A stretch of DNA of 50,546 bases, taken from contig DASXZO010000052.1 in NCBI GenBank assembly GCA_036501845.1, positions 1 to 50,546 of the forward strand, given 5' to 3'. Below the pieces are notes generated by a model. It was not told where the DNA came from. It did not search any database and saw only the letters and a program-made list of their open reading frames with translations. This DNA comes from JBBREP01 sp036501845. GTDB taxonomy: Bacteria > Actinomycetota > Acidimicrobiia > IMCC26256 > PALSA-610. Below, piece after piece: positions 1-8,403 of the stretch. Within the stretch, counting starts at the first letter, position 1. Each line of letters begins with the position of its first letter. The position numbers and the translations under genes are program-made.

Positions 1-1941
1 GCCCTCGTGATCGTGGGTGACCACCACGATCGTCACACCACTGGCCCGTAGACCGGCGAGCAGATTCGTCAGCGCCTCGGCACCCGACGCGTCGAGTCCG
101 GCATACGGCTCGTCGAGCACCACGAGACCGCGCTGCTGCGCGAGCAGACTCGCGATCGCGACGCGGCGCTGCTCGCCGCCACTCAGGCTGTCGATACGCC
201 GTGCGCCGAACACCACAGGATCGAGCCCCACAGCGGCGAGCGCGGCATCGGCTTCGGCTGGAGTCACAGCCGCGGCATCGGTGACCTCGTCGCGCACGGA
301 CGCGCGCTGCAACTGGAGGCGCGCGTGCTGGAACGACAGCCCAGCGTGGGTGGAGGCGCGCGCGTGCGTGCCCGCCACCGCCGCGATACCCTCCGACGGA
401 ACGAGGAGCCCGGCCATGATCCATGCGAGTGTGCTCTTGCCGCACCCATTGGGGCCCTCGATCACCACCGTCTCGCCGGGATCGATGTGCAGGTCGAGCG
501 GGTCGAGGGCGCGATGCGCCCACGGTGTGCCTGCGTCGTAGACGTGACCCACGCCGGTGAGATCGACGGCGGCACCAGCACGCGGCGCAGCGGCACCGAG
601 ATACGCGCGAGGCCGCGACGCCGGCGCGTTCCGCGTGGCGCCTGCACCGCGGTTCAGCCGGCCGGCATCGAGCGCGATCGTCACGTCGCCCTGCGCGGCT
701 TCGTCCTCGTCGTGGGTGATGTGCACCACAGTGGTGGCTCCGCATGCCAGCCGGCGGTAGAGCGCCATGAGCTCGGCACGGCCTTCGTGGTCGACCATCG
801 CCGTGGACTCGTCGGACACGATGAGGCGCGGCTCGCGCGCGAGCGCGGAGGCAACCGCCAGGCGCTGTAGCTGCCCGCCCGAGAGCGTCGAGGTGTCGCG
901 ATCGTCGAAACCTGCGAGTCCGACGCGCTCGAGTGCGTCGTCGATCATGGCGGCCGAAGAATTCGGCGCGCTCCACGCCACGTCGTCGCGCACACGCATC
1001 CCGAGCACCTGGGCCTCGGGGCGTTGGAAGATCATCGCGGTGCCACCCGCTTCGCCGAGGCCCGGCGCGCCGGCCCGCTCGACGCGTCCGGCAGTTGGCA
1101 GGAGTCCGGCGAGCACGCGGCCGAGGGTCGACTTGCCCGATCCGTTGGGACCGACGACGGTCACCAGCCGGCCCTCGGGCACGTCGACGCTGACGTGGTC
1201 GAGTGCTTGTGTCGCGGCGCCGTCGTAACGCAGCGACACGTCGTCGAGATGGGCGGGTACCGGCGCCGCGGGTCGCGTGTCGTGCACGTACGTGCTGGGC
1301 CGCAGCGGCGCGGCGTGCTCGAGCGCGTGCACCACCGGCTTGGCGATCACGTACGCGACCGCCAGGGCGCCCTCGATCGCCACCAGGAGCACCACGATGA
1401 CCGTGAACCACCAGTGCGTGATGAGCCAGCTCACCGTCGTGTCGCCGGCGTGCGCGATCGCGCCGAGCTCGAAGCGGCGCAGGATCTTCGCCACACCGCG
1501 CCAACTGTTCCGCACCTGCGCGAGCGCGAGGTTGCGCGACGAGTTGAGGATTGCAAACGCGCCGACCACCACGGCACTCGCGGCGGGCCAGAGCACCGCG
1601 GCGCCGATGCCGAGCGTGCGCGCGAGGCTCCAGCCGCGACGCCGGCCGATACCCACAACAGCACCGAGGGTGGCGCACACCACCGAGTTGATCGCGAGAC
1701 CGGTGCCGCCGGCGAGCAGTCCCACAATCGCGCCGGTTGCTGCCGCCGCGAGCAGCGCACGCAAGCGATGCCGTGCGGCCACCGCTGCGTACGGAGTGAC
1801 CGACCACGCCACGAGCACGCCACCGGCCGGCACGAACTGGCCGAGCAGGCAAAGACCGACGCTGATGTCGGCGAGGATCGCCGCCTCGGTGATCTCGAGC
1901 GCGCGCAACCGCCGCGTCGCGCCGCGGTCGTCCGTCACCAT
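1..1941 (-). CDS. ECF-type ABC transporter, membrane domain fused to two ATPase domains (3' end outside window)
   Basis: The frame is open from about 1989 to the window edge, so the C-terminus is missing. The first ~210 residues are hydrophobic, with about five membrane spans, and look like an ECF membrane component. The first ATPase domain follows, with Walker A GPNGSGKST near residue 260, signature LSGGQ near 349 and a Walker B region reading SDESTAMVD, typical of EcfA. The second has GPNGCGKST near 496, LSGGEQ near 585, then LDEPYAGLD and VVVTHDHEG. Two ATPase halves in one chain recall cobalt/vitamin energy-coupling modules. The substrate cannot be told, and a separate EcfT or S component would lie beyond position 1. 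The ATG at 1941 has no clear ribosome site. A TTG at 1989 in the same frame follows GAGGA by 8 nt and is a real alternative. Confidence 0.82.
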   Translation of the reverse strand, partial: MVTDDRGATRRLRALEITEAAILADISVGLCLLGQFVPAGGVLVAWSVTPYAAVAARHRLRALLAAAATGAIVGLLAGGTGLAINSVVCATLGAVVGIGRRRGWSLARTLGIGAAVLWPAASAVVVGAFAILNSSRNLALAQVRNSWRGVAKILRRFELGAIAHAGDTTVSWLITHWWFTVIVVLLVAIEGALAVAYVIAKPVVHALEHAAPLRPSTYVHDTRPAAPVPAHLDDVSLRYDGAATQALDHVSVDVPEGRLVTVVGPNGSGKSTLGRVLAGLLPTAGRVERAGAPGLGEAGGTAMIFQRPEAQVLGMRVRDDVAWSAPNSSAAMIDDALERVGLAGFDDRDTSTLSGGQLQRLAVASALAREPRLIVSDESTAMVDHEGRAELMALYRRLACGATTVVHITHDEDEAAQGDVTIALDAGRLNRGAGATRNAPASRPRAYLGAAAPRAGAAVDLTGVGHVYDAGTPWAHRALDPLDLHIDPGETVVIEGPNGCGKSTLAWIMAGLLVPSEGIAAVAGTHARASTHAGLSFQHARLQLQRASVRDEVTDAAAVTPAEADAALAAVGLDPVVFGARRIDSLSGGEQRRVAIASLLAQQRGLVVLDEPYAGLDASGAEALTNLLAGLRASGVTIVVVTHDHEG

Positions 1942-2050
1942 TTCGTTCAGTTCGGACCGGATGCGCGTCGACGCTAGGCGCGCCGTCAACGCTCGAATCC
2001 TCGCAGCTGTGGAGATCGTGTGCGCGGTTGAACCCGCGCTCGTCAGCCGA

Positions 2051-3304
2051 TCAGCAGGGGCTCTTGGTTGCGGTGAGCTCGCGTGTGAACGGCACGATCG
2101 CGGCGTCGCCGGCGTGCGCGAGGTGCCCCTTACCGTCGCTGCCGTTGATCTTCGTCACCGCGGGCGTGAGCCCGAACAAGTCCTCCCACGTGTGCAGCTC
2201 GGAGAAGTGGTTGTAGGTGCAGGTGCTTCGGTGTACGTGCAGACCGGGGCCGAGCAGCACCGCGCCGATCTTGCCGCCGCCGGTCGAGAACACGCTCTCA
2301 CCGCAACAACTTGTGGTGTCGCTGTCGGAGCCTTCGTCGAAGGTGATCAGGATCAGCCCGTGGTTCTTGTATGCCGCAGAGGCTTGGATCATCGGCACCA
2401 CGCTGGCAAGGAAGGCGTTGGCACTCACGAGCCCGCCCGCGCCCGGGTTCGCACCCTCGGCGCCCGGGCCCTTGCACGGCTTGTCGTGGCCGTCGTTGCA
2501 CAGGTTCGGGGTGATGAAGGTGTACGCCAGCGCGTAGGTGCTCTTCGAGAGGTCAGACGCCATGCGCGCGAACGGGAACACGTTGTTCACGCACTTCGAG
2601 TTGCCGGTGGCCGGCTTGTTGATCAGTGTGTGGAAGTAGACGAACGGGTTGTGCCGGGTGGCGTACTGGTCGGTCGCGGTCGCGGCGAAGGCCGAATCGA
2701 CTGCCCCGACGGCTGGGTTGATGGCAGCACCGTTCGACTCGGGTTGGCCACAGGGCGACGTCTCGCGCCCAGGCGTGTTGCCCATGTCTTGCATGTAGCC
2801 GCGCCACGACTTCTTCGCCGCGCCGAGCTGATCGGCGAGCGTCTTCACCGTTGTCGGGAACACGCAACCCGAGTCCTGCGGTGTCACCGGGTGGTAGATG
2901 CCTTTGGCGTCCACCGTGCCGCCCGTGTCGTGATACACGGGGCAGTCCTGGCTCGTCGAGCTGAACTGCGCCTGGCCCGAGATCATGGCGAGGTAATTGT
3001 CGAGGCTGTTGTGGCCGGTTGCGTAGTAATTCGGCAGGAACACGCCCTGGGCCGCGAGCTTGTCGAGCTCGGTGCCGGTGTTCGGGAACGAAGCCGTCTC
3101 CTCCTCGTTCTCGAGCACGATCTGGAACACGTGGCTCACCACCGGCGTGGTCTTCGCCGTGGTGGTGGTGGTCGTCGCCGCCTTCGTCGACGCGGCCGTT
3201 GACGACACCGCCGACACACCCACAACCGCACACAAGGTGCCGGTGACGAGCACGGCAATCGGAAGGGCGGCCCGGCGTCGGGTCCGCGCATGGAGATCGG
3301 TCAT
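2051..3304 (-). CDS. secreted phosphoesterase, phospholipase C/acid phosphatase-like
   Basis: 417 residues, starting at an ATG preceded by GGAAGGAA. An N-terminal hydrophobic stretch (residues ~13-33) after basic residues is a signal peptide or anchor, followed by a Thr-rich linker. The catalytic part resembles the PF04185 phosphoesterase family: ENEEETASF near the start of the domain (metal ligand Glu), NYYATGHNSLDNYLAMISG (likely nucleophile region), ITPNLCNDGHD, ITFDEGSD and YNHFSELHTWEDLFG. It probably hydrolyses phosphate esters outside the membrane; the substrate is unknown. A second, shorter member of the family lies at 17349-18302 and shares the ITPNLC-DDGHD and HTWE motifs. The gene is divergent from the CsoR-permease pair. 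A longer reading from an upstream start would cover the intergenic region and is unlikely. Confidence 0.85.
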   Translation of the reverse strand: MTDLHARTRRRAALPIAVLVTGTLCAVVGVSAVSSTAASTKAATTTTTTAKTTPVVSHVFQIVLENEEETASFPNTGTELDKLAAQGVFLPNYYATGHNSLDNYLAMISGQAQFSSTSQDCPVYHDTGGTVDAKGIYHPVTPQDSGCVFPTTVKTLADQLGAAKKSWRGYMQDMGNTPGRETSPCGQPESNGAAINPAVGAVDSAFAATATDQYATRHNPFVYFHTLINKPATGNSKCVNNVFPFARMASDLSKSTYALAYTFITPNLCNDGHDKPCKGPGAEGANPGAGGLVSANAFLASVVPMIQASAAYKNHGLILITFDEGSDSDTTSCCGESVFSTGGGKIGAVLLGPGLHVHRSTCTYNHFSELHTWEDLFGLTPAVTKINGSDGKGHLAHAGDAAIVPFTRELTATKSPC

Positions 3305-3507
3305 GGTGTTCCTTCCACTGTCCACGTGCGACTCGCACGCGGATTGCCCATATCGCCTCACACTGTGACACGCGCCGCGCGCTGCGCACCAACCTCGGCC
3401 GCCGGGCGACGAGATCCCCTTGTTCGGCAACGCGGTGTGATGCCCAGTCGACGAGGAACCGGTGCCCAACGTGACGGCGAACGGGGCGGTCCCGGTCACG
3501 GGTCGCC

Positions 3508-3527
3508 ATACAGTAGGGGGGTAGAGT
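3508..3527. promoter_or_regulatory. putative CsoR operator overlapping a -10 element
   Basis: The stretch ATACAGTAGGGGGGTAG followed by TAGAGT sits 36-55 nt upstream of the csoR start. TAGAGT (3522-3527) fits an actinobacterial -10 element. The G-tract flanked by TA-rich ends resembles the G-rich operators of CsoR-family repressors. The match is by eye and the dyad is imperfect. Confidence 0.4.
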
Positions 3528-3562
3528 AGTAACGAAGGTTGCGAGCGGCGAGAGGTGAGGCA

Positions 3563-3844
3563 ATGGCGGGCTACAGCGACCGGAAGGTTCAGGTGCAGCA
3601 GCGGCTCCGGCGTATCGAAGGGCAGGTGCGGGGCCTGCAGCGGATGGTCGACGAGGACGCGTACTGCATCGACGTGTTGACTCAGATCTCGGCGGCGACG
3701 CGTGCGCTGCAGAGTGTCGCGATCGAGTTGCTCGACGAACATCTCGCGCACTGCGTGCTCGACGCGGCCGCGGCCGGCGGCGACGAAGCGCGCGACAAGA
3801 TGGCCGAGGCGTCCGACGCGATCGCGAGGCTCGTTCGGTCGTGA
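3563..3844 (+). CDS. csoR: CsoR-family metal-sensing transcriptional repressor
   Basis: 93 residues, all-helical, the usual length for CsoR/RcnR/FrmR proteins. The N-terminal helix has the family pattern RLRRIEGQVRGLQRM. The metal ligands of the copper sensors are present with the right spacing: Cys35, His60 and Cys64, equivalent to Cys36-His61-Cys65 of M. tuberculosis CsoR. This favours Cu(I) over Ni/Co or formaldehyde sensing. The ATG at 3563 follows AGAGGTGAGG. The stop codon overlaps the GTG of the permease gene (GTGA), so the two are translationally coupled, and the repressor most likely controls its own operon through the G-rich site upstream. Confidence 0.9.
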   Translation: MAGYSDRKVQVQQRLRRIEGQVRGLQRMVDEDAYCIDVLTQISAATRALQSVAIELLDEHLAHCVLDAAAAGGDEARDKMAEASDAIARLVRS

Positions 3845-5145
3845 ACGCTGTGGTCGCGTTCGTGAGCGCCGGCGATGTCGGCAGCAGCCTGCGCGAGGCG
3901 TTCTTCATGTTCTGGGCGACGCTGTGGGCATTGGTCCTCGGCTTCACGCTGTCCGGCGCCGTGCAGGCGTTCGTGTCGCGCGAGCAGATGCGCCGCACCC
4001 TCGGCGATCACGGCCCGCGTGCGGTGGCGCGTGCCACCGCGTTCGGCATGGTGTCGTCGAGCTGCTCCTACGCCGCGTCGGCGATGTCGAAGTCGCTGTT
4101 CCAGAAAGGCGCCGACTTCGTGACCGCGATGGTGTTCATGTTCGCGTCGACGAACCTCGTGGTCGAGCTCGGCATCGTGCTCGTGGTGCTGATGGGCTGG
4201 CAGTTCGCGGCGGCCGAGTTCGTGGGCGGACCGATCATGATCGTGCTGCTCGCGCTCACGGGCGGCTTCGCGATCAATCGGTTGCGCGCCGACCGCGCCC
4301 GCCGGCGGCTCGACCAGAGCACCGACGGCCGCGATCACGACCACGATCACGGGGCGATGGCGGGTGCGACCGATGCGAACGGGCGCGAGCTCGAGCAGGC
4401 ATCGTGGCGCATCAAGGCGAGGAGCGCCGCGGCGTGGTCGGACGCTGCGGGATACACGATGGCCGACGTCACGATGCTGCGGCGCGAGCTCGTGATCGGC
4501 TACGGCGTTGCCGGCTTCCTCTCGGTGCTGGTGCCCACCACGTGGTGGAACGAGATCTTCCTGCACGGTCACGGCTTCTGGACGAGCGTCGAGAACGCGC
4601 TCGTGGGGCCGCTGATCGCGTGCATCAGCTTCGTGTGCTCGATCGGCAACGTGCCCATGGCAGCCGCGCTCTGGCACGGTGGCATCAGCTTCGGCGGAGT
4701 AATCAGCTTCATCTTCGCCGACCTGATCGCGCTGCCGCTGCTACTCGTGTACCGCAAGTACTACGGCGGCCCGATCGCGGTGCGGTTGTTCGTGTGGTTC
4801 TACGCGGTGATGGCGGTGGCCGGACTCGTCACCGAAGGGATCTTCCACGTGGTGGGTGCGATTCCCACGTCGCGGCCGACGGTGATCGTCAGCGAGCACT
4901 TCGAGTGGAACTACACGACGTTTCTCAACATCATGTTCCTCGCGGTGTTCGCACTGCTGTACCGGCTGCATCGGAACCGAGCGAAGTTCGGGGCCGGCAC
5001 TGCCTACGCGGCCGATCCGGAGTGCGGGATGCAAGTGGAGAAGGCGCATGCACCTGCGCACGTCGTCGACCATGGTGTCGACGTGTGGTTCTGCTCCGAT
5101 CGCTGTCGCGATCGTTATCAACGTCAGCACGCGCGGCCGGCGTAA
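3841..5145 (+). CDS. permease of the ArsP/DUF318 family with C-terminal YHS metal-binding domain, probable Cu/Zn efflux
   Basis: 434 residues with two blocks of membrane helices separated by a cytoplasmic loop. The first block carries MVSSSCSYAASAMSKSLF; the second has SFVCSIGNVPMAAALW, a pattern of PF03773 (ArsP_1/DUF318) permeases such as the SO_0444 Cu/Zn efflux group. The loop near residue 163 is His/Asp-rich (DHDHDHG), a plausible metal-binding stretch. The C-terminus (384-434) is a YHS/TRASH-like domain with Cys395 in DPECGM and Cys418/Cys422 in FCSDRC. The GTG start overlaps the csoR stop. Pairing with a Cys-His-Cys CsoR suggests copper export by a permease rather than a P-type ATPase. 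Transport direction and metal are inferred. Confidence 0.85.
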   Translation: MNAVVAFVSAGDVGSSLREAFFMFWATLWALVLGFTLSGAVQAFVSREQMRRTLGDHGPRAVARATAFGMVSSSCSYAASAMSKSLFQKGADFVTAMVFMFASTNLVVELGIVLVVLMGWQFAAAEFVGGPIMIVLLALTGGFAINRLRADRARRRLDQSTDGRDHDHDHGAMAGATDANGRELEQASWRIKARSAAAWSDAAGYTMADVTMLRRELVIGYGVAGFLSVLVPTTWWNEIFLHGHGFWTSVENALVGPLIACISFVCSIGNVPMAAALWHGGISFGGVISFIFADLIALPLLLVYRKYYGGPIAVRLFVWFYAVMAVAGLVTEGIFHVVGAIPTSRPTVIVSEHFEWNYTTFLNIMFLAVFALLYRLHRNRAKFGAGTAYAADPECGMQVEKAHAPAHVVDHGVDVWFCSDRCRDRYQRQHARPA

Positions 5146-5214
5146 TGCTTCGACGCGGTGACGTTGTGGCGCGTGAGGTTTGATCGTGTTGCGTCGCCGG
5201 GTAGTCCGTGTCGT

Positions 5215-5997
5215 ATGGCAACGACGAAGAAGACAACTCGAACCGCGGCGAAGAAGGCGCGCACCACCACCAAGCGCGCCGCGAAGAAGACCGGCACCAC
5301 TGCGAAGCGCACCGCAAAGCGAGTGGCAAAGTCGACGCGGAGCACCGCCAAGCGCGCCACGAACACGACGCGTAAGGCCACGACCGCGCCACGCAACCGG
5401 AGCAACGGCCACGGTCCGGCACGGCCGGATGCCCTCACCTTCTTGAAGCAGGAGCACCGGGACGTCGACGAGATGTTCGAGCGTTTCGAGCGCGCGGGGA
5501 GCGGCGCGATCCGGCGCAAGGAGCAGCTGCGTGACGGCATCGTCGCGGCGCTGTCGCAACACGCCGCGATCGAGGAGACCGTGTTCTATCCGGCGGTCCG
5601 CAGCGAGGTGCGTGGCGCCGACTCCGATGTGCTCGAATCGCTCGAAGAGCACCATGTGGTGAAGTGGTTGCTGAGCGAGTTGGACGGCATGGACCCGGCC
5701 GCCGAGCGCTTCACCGCCAAGATGACGGTGCTGATCGAGAATGTGCGCCATCACGTGCGCGAGGAGGAGCGAGACCTCTTTCCCGAGGTTCGCAAGCACC
5801 TCGATCGGGAGCGCCTTCGCGAGCTCGGCGATGCGCTGCGGGAAGCCAAGCGCACCGCGCCGACTCGGCCGCACCCTCGCTCACCCGACGAACCGCCCGG
5901 GAATGCGATCGTGGGCGGCGCGGCGGCTGTGGTCGACCGCGCTCGCGACACTGGCAAACGGGCCGTGCGCCGCGTCCGGCGCGAGCTCCCGATCTGA
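5215..5997 (+). CDS. hemerythrin HHE-domain protein with histone H1-like basic N-terminal tail
   Basis: 260 residues. Residues 1-60 are almost entirely Lys, Arg, Ala and Thr in short repeats of the type AAKK/TAKR, like histone H1 tails and mycobacterial Hup/HupB C-termini, and probably bind DNA. Residues ~72-200 form a hemerythrin domain with the iron-ligand pattern: QEHRDVDEMFERF, QHAAIEETVFYP, EEHHVVKWLL and HHVREEERDLFPEV. The C-terminus is again basic. The ATG at 5215 is chosen because the basic repeats start there; the frame is open upstream to 5158. A di-iron oxygen/NO/peroxide-binding domain held on DNA suggests nucleoid protection, which is inference. Composition (Lys AAG-rich) differs from neighbours because of the tail. 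Confidence 0.85.
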   Translation: MATTKKTTRTAAKKARTTTKRAAKKTGTTAKRTAKRVAKSTRSTAKRATNTTRKATTAPRNRSNGHGPARPDALTFLKQEHRDVDEMFERFERAGSGAIRRKEQLRDGIVAALSQHAAIEETVFYPAVRSEVRGADSDVLESLEEHHVVKWLLSELDGMDPAAERFTAKMTVLIENVRHHVREEERDLFPEVRKHLDRERLRELGDALREAKRTAPTRPHPRSPDEPPGNAIVGGAAAVVDRARDTGKRAVRRVRRELPI

Positions 5998-6038
5998 TCT
6001 GACGAGCGGTCCGGGTCGGTCGGGGCGTCGCTGGCGCG

Positions 6039-6236
6039 TCAGCCGATCGAGCTGCCGACCACGTTGTTCGCCGACGAGAAGTGGTTCGACACCGTGCCAC
6101 CGAGTGTTTGCAAGGCCACGATCACGATGATCGCGATGAACGCCAACAGCAGCAGATACTCCACCAGGTTCGCGCCGCGCTCGTTCGTGCGGGTACGGGC
6201 CCGGAGCCACGTCGTGAAGATCATCAACGGGTTCAT
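6039..6236 (-). CDS. Flp/Fap-type pilin, orphan
   Basis: 65 residues with the organisation of a Flp type IVb pilin: a basic leader ending in ERG, a prepilin cleavage site before ANLVEYLLLLAF with Glu at +5, a hydrophobic helix of about 20 residues, and a short polar tail. No tad/cpa assembly genes or prepilin peptidase are visible in the window, so the machinery would have to be elsewhere. No clear ribosome-binding site precedes the ATG. Confidence 0.8.
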   Translation of the reverse strand: MNPLMIFTTWLRARTRTNERGANLVEYLLLLAFIAIIVIVALQTLGGTVSNHFSSANNVVGSSIG

Positions 6237-6294
6237 GCGCCGAGAATGTCGTGCGCTCGGCGGCCTTACTTGAGGAGGTCCGGCGTGGCGATCG

Positions 6295-7158
6295 TCACTC
6301 GGGCGCGTAGGGACTCATGTCCATCCCCGGATACCGCGTGCCAACGTCGGCCACTGTCTGCTCGTTCCAGTACGGATCGCCGGGCCGCGGGAAGCCGAAA
6401 AGGTCGCGTTCACGCACCGTGCAGGCCGGAATCAACTTCGCCCACCGGTTCGGCGCCTGCTTCGGCCACGCCATCTTCCCGCCCCACGTGATGCCGCGTT
6501 GCTGGTAGTCGGCGAGGATCGAGAAGCGAGCACGTCGGGGCGCGGCGAAGTTCGAGCCGCGGTGCAGGATGTCGCTGCGGTACGCGAACAGGCTTCCCGC
6601 GGGGCCGGTGGCGGCCACCTCGCGCTCGGCGAGATCGCCGAAGCCGAGGTACAGCGGTGTGAACGGCACGTCGAGGCCGTCGGCGTAGGGCACGAGTCGC
6701 GTCGGTCCGTCGTCTTCGGTGACGTCGGAGAGAAAGATGAACGTGGTCATCTTCATGTAGGCGCCGTCACGCCGCGGCACCACGAGGCTGTGGCTGCCGT
6801 AGTCGCGGTGTAGCGGCTGGGTGTAGTCGATCGCGCCCGAGTACTTCGCCCACAGTTCCACCTTGTAGAGGTGCAGCTCGATGGTGCCGAGGAATCGCTC
6901 GGCCGCGTCGACGAGATCGGGGTGGAACGCGAGGCGATTGATCGCCCACGAGCGATACGGGAACTCCTCGACGCCGGCAAACTGGCTGGCGGTGAAGTTC
7001 GCGTAGCGACCGGGTTCGGCGAAGTAGTCGTCGGCGGTGGGGTAGTGGAGCGTGAGCGCGTCTTGGGCGGCGCGCAGCTCGTCGGGGCCGAGAAAGCCTT
7101 CGACGATCGTGTAACCGCGCTCGCGCAGCTCGCCGAGAGCGTTGTCGGACACTCGCAC
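6295..7158 (-). CDS. phytanoyl-CoA dioxygenase (PhyH) family protein
   Basis: 287 residues, a typical size for PhyH Fe(II)/2-oxoglutarate oxygenases. The iron ligands are visible as His117-x-Asp119 (QPLHRDYGSHS) and His199 (DILHRGSN), with a 2-oxoglutarate-binding Arg about ten residues later (APRRARFS). It hydroxylates an unknown small molecule. I chose the GTG at 7158 because the frame upstream runs into the divergent dehydrogenase gene and because TACAGT stands 8 nt before it, as in a leaderless gene. A second GTG lies two codons in. The divergent arrangement with the zinc dehydrogenase, start codons 60 bp apart, suggests joint control and perhaps successive steps on one substrate. Confidence 0.85.
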   Translation of the reverse strand: MRVSDNALGELRERGYTIVEGFLGPDELRAAQDALTLHYPTADDYFAEPGRYANFTASQFAGVEEFPYRSWAINRLAFHPDLVDAAERFLGTIELHLYKVELWAKYSGAIDYTQPLHRDYGSHSLVVPRRDGAYMKMTTFIFLSDVTEDDGPTRLVPYADGLDVPFTPLYLGFGDLAEREVAATGPAGSLFAYRSDILHRGSNFAAPRRARFSILADYQQRGITWGGKMAWPKQAPNRWAKLIPACTVRERDLFGFPRPGDPYWNEQTVADVGTRYPGMDMSPYAPE

Positions 7159-7166
7159 GAACCCGG

Positions 7167-7172
7167 ACTGTA
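7167..7172 (-). promoter_or_regulatory. putative -10 element (TACAGT), leaderless
   Basis: TACAGT on the minus strand ends 8 nt before the GTG at 7158, placing the transcription start at or next to the start codon. No ribosome-binding site is seen. The same geometry recurs at 17336, 19084 and 41220. Confidence 0.45.
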
Positions 7173-7218
7173 CGGGAACGCGTATCGTCGGGGCGGCGCA
7201 ACGAACACGAGGTACGAC

Positions 7219-8403
7219 GTGCGAGCAGTGCAATTCGACATGGCCGACCCGGCGTTCCCTGCGTCGCTCGTCGAGATTCCCGAACCGGAACTTCCGGGCT
7301 CGGCGTGGGCGCGCGTCGCGGTGGCGGTAGGCGGGATCTGCGGCAGCGACCTCCACCTGTTTGCCCACAACACAGGCCCGTCACCCACGTTGATGGGGAT
7401 GGCCGGCGTGTTCCCGTTCCTGCTCGGACACGAGATCGCCGGGCGTGTGATCGAGGCTGGTGCCGACTGTCCGTTCGCAGTTGGCACCCGAGTGGCAGTG
7501 GACCCGTGTATCCCGTGCGCGGCGCGCGGTATCGATCCGTTGTGCGCCAACTGTGCGCGTGGATGGACGTCGTCGTGCCTGAATCTCGACAGCCGCATCG
7601 TGAGCGGCGGTCGGTCGCTCGGATTCACGCGCGACCTCGGCGGCGGCTGGGCCGAGCAGGCGCTTGCCCACACCTCGATGCTGCACGCCCTCCCTGAAGC
7701 CGTCGGCGACCGGGGCGCGAGTCTCCACGAACCCGTGTCGATCGCGTGCCATGGCATCTTGCGTGCGCCGCCCGTCGACGGCGACCCTGTGCTCGTCGTG
7801 GGCGCCGGCATCATCGGCCTCGCCGCACTGGCCGCGATCAAGGGGCTGTTCCCGTCGTGCCCGGTCACCGTGCTCGCCCGACATCAACACCAGGCAGACG
7901 CCGCGGCGGCGTGCGGCGCCGACCATGTGGTGCGCAGCCGCGATGCGAGCGCGCACTTCGAAGACTTCGCCGAGATCACAGGCGCGCGCATCGTCGGCCG
8001 CAAGCAGGATCTCATGCTGATGGGCGGGTTCCCATATGTGGTGGAGGCCGTGGGCGCGCCGCAGTCGGTCACCGAGTCGCTGCGCGCCGCCGCGCACCAC
8101 GGCACCGTGCTGCTGCTCGGGGCTGCTGGCGTGAGCGAAGTGGATCTCACGCCGATCTGGTACAAGGAGATCGCGCTGGTGGGCGCGATCGATCACACGG
8201 TCGACGCGGGCGCCGCACCCGGGCTTGCAGGTGGACCCGGCCGGCATTCCGTCGACCGCGCGCTCGACATCCTCGCCGCCGGACTACTGCCCGACACCGC
8301 TGTGGTCACCCACGAGTTCGCGCTCGACGACTACCGCGAAGCCGTCGAGACCGCGATCGACCGCAAGAATGCCCACGCGATCAAAGTCATCTTCCGCCCC
8401 TAA
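7219..8403 (+). CDS. zinc-dependent medium-chain alcohol dehydrogenase
   Basis: 394 residues of the MDR superfamily. Catalytic zinc ligands are Cys41 in GGICGSDLH and His71-Glu72 in LLGHEIAGRV. A structural zinc lobe carries Cys97, Cys100, Cys109, Cys112 and Cys120, with wider spacing than the usual four-Cys pattern. The Rossmann fold has VVGAGIIGLAALAAIKG. It should oxidise a secondary alcohol or polyol with NAD(P)+. The GTG start at 7219 follows ACGAGG at short spacing and matches the start of homology (RAVQFD). It is divergent from the PhyH-family gene, so the two may share a regulatory region of about 60 bp. Confidence 0.88.
   Translation: MRAVQFDMADPAFPASLVEIPEPELPGSAWARVAVAVGGICGSDLHLFAHNTGPSPTLMGMAGVFPFLLGHEIAGRVIEAGADCPFAVGTRVAVDPCIPCAARGIDPLCANCARGWTSSCLNLDSRIVSGGRSLGFTRDLGGGWAEQALAHTSMLHALPEAVGDRGASLHEPVSIACHGILRAPPVDGDPVLVVGAGIIGLAALAAIKGLFPSCPVTVLARHQHQADAAAACGADHVVRSRDASAHFEDFAEITGARIVGRKQDLMLMGGFPYVVEAVGAPQSVTESLRAAAHHGTVLLLGAAGVSEVDLTPIWYKEIALVGAIDHTVDAGAAPGLAGGPGRHSVDRALDILAAGLLPDTAVVTHEFALDDYREAVETAIDRKNAHAIKVIFRP

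Noticed and set aside
1277..3202. 641-codon plus-strand open frame
   Set aside because: It runs antisense to the ECF transporter and the phosphoesterase, both with clear motifs. Long shadow frames are expected at this GC content.
2553..3998. 481-codon minus-strand frame
   Set aside because: Arg/His-rich shadow of the phosphoesterase and CsoR genes with no domain.
5305..5330. GCAAAG repeats similar to the regulatory box
   Set aside because: They lie inside the hemerythrin gene in Lys-rich codons and have a 12-bp period.
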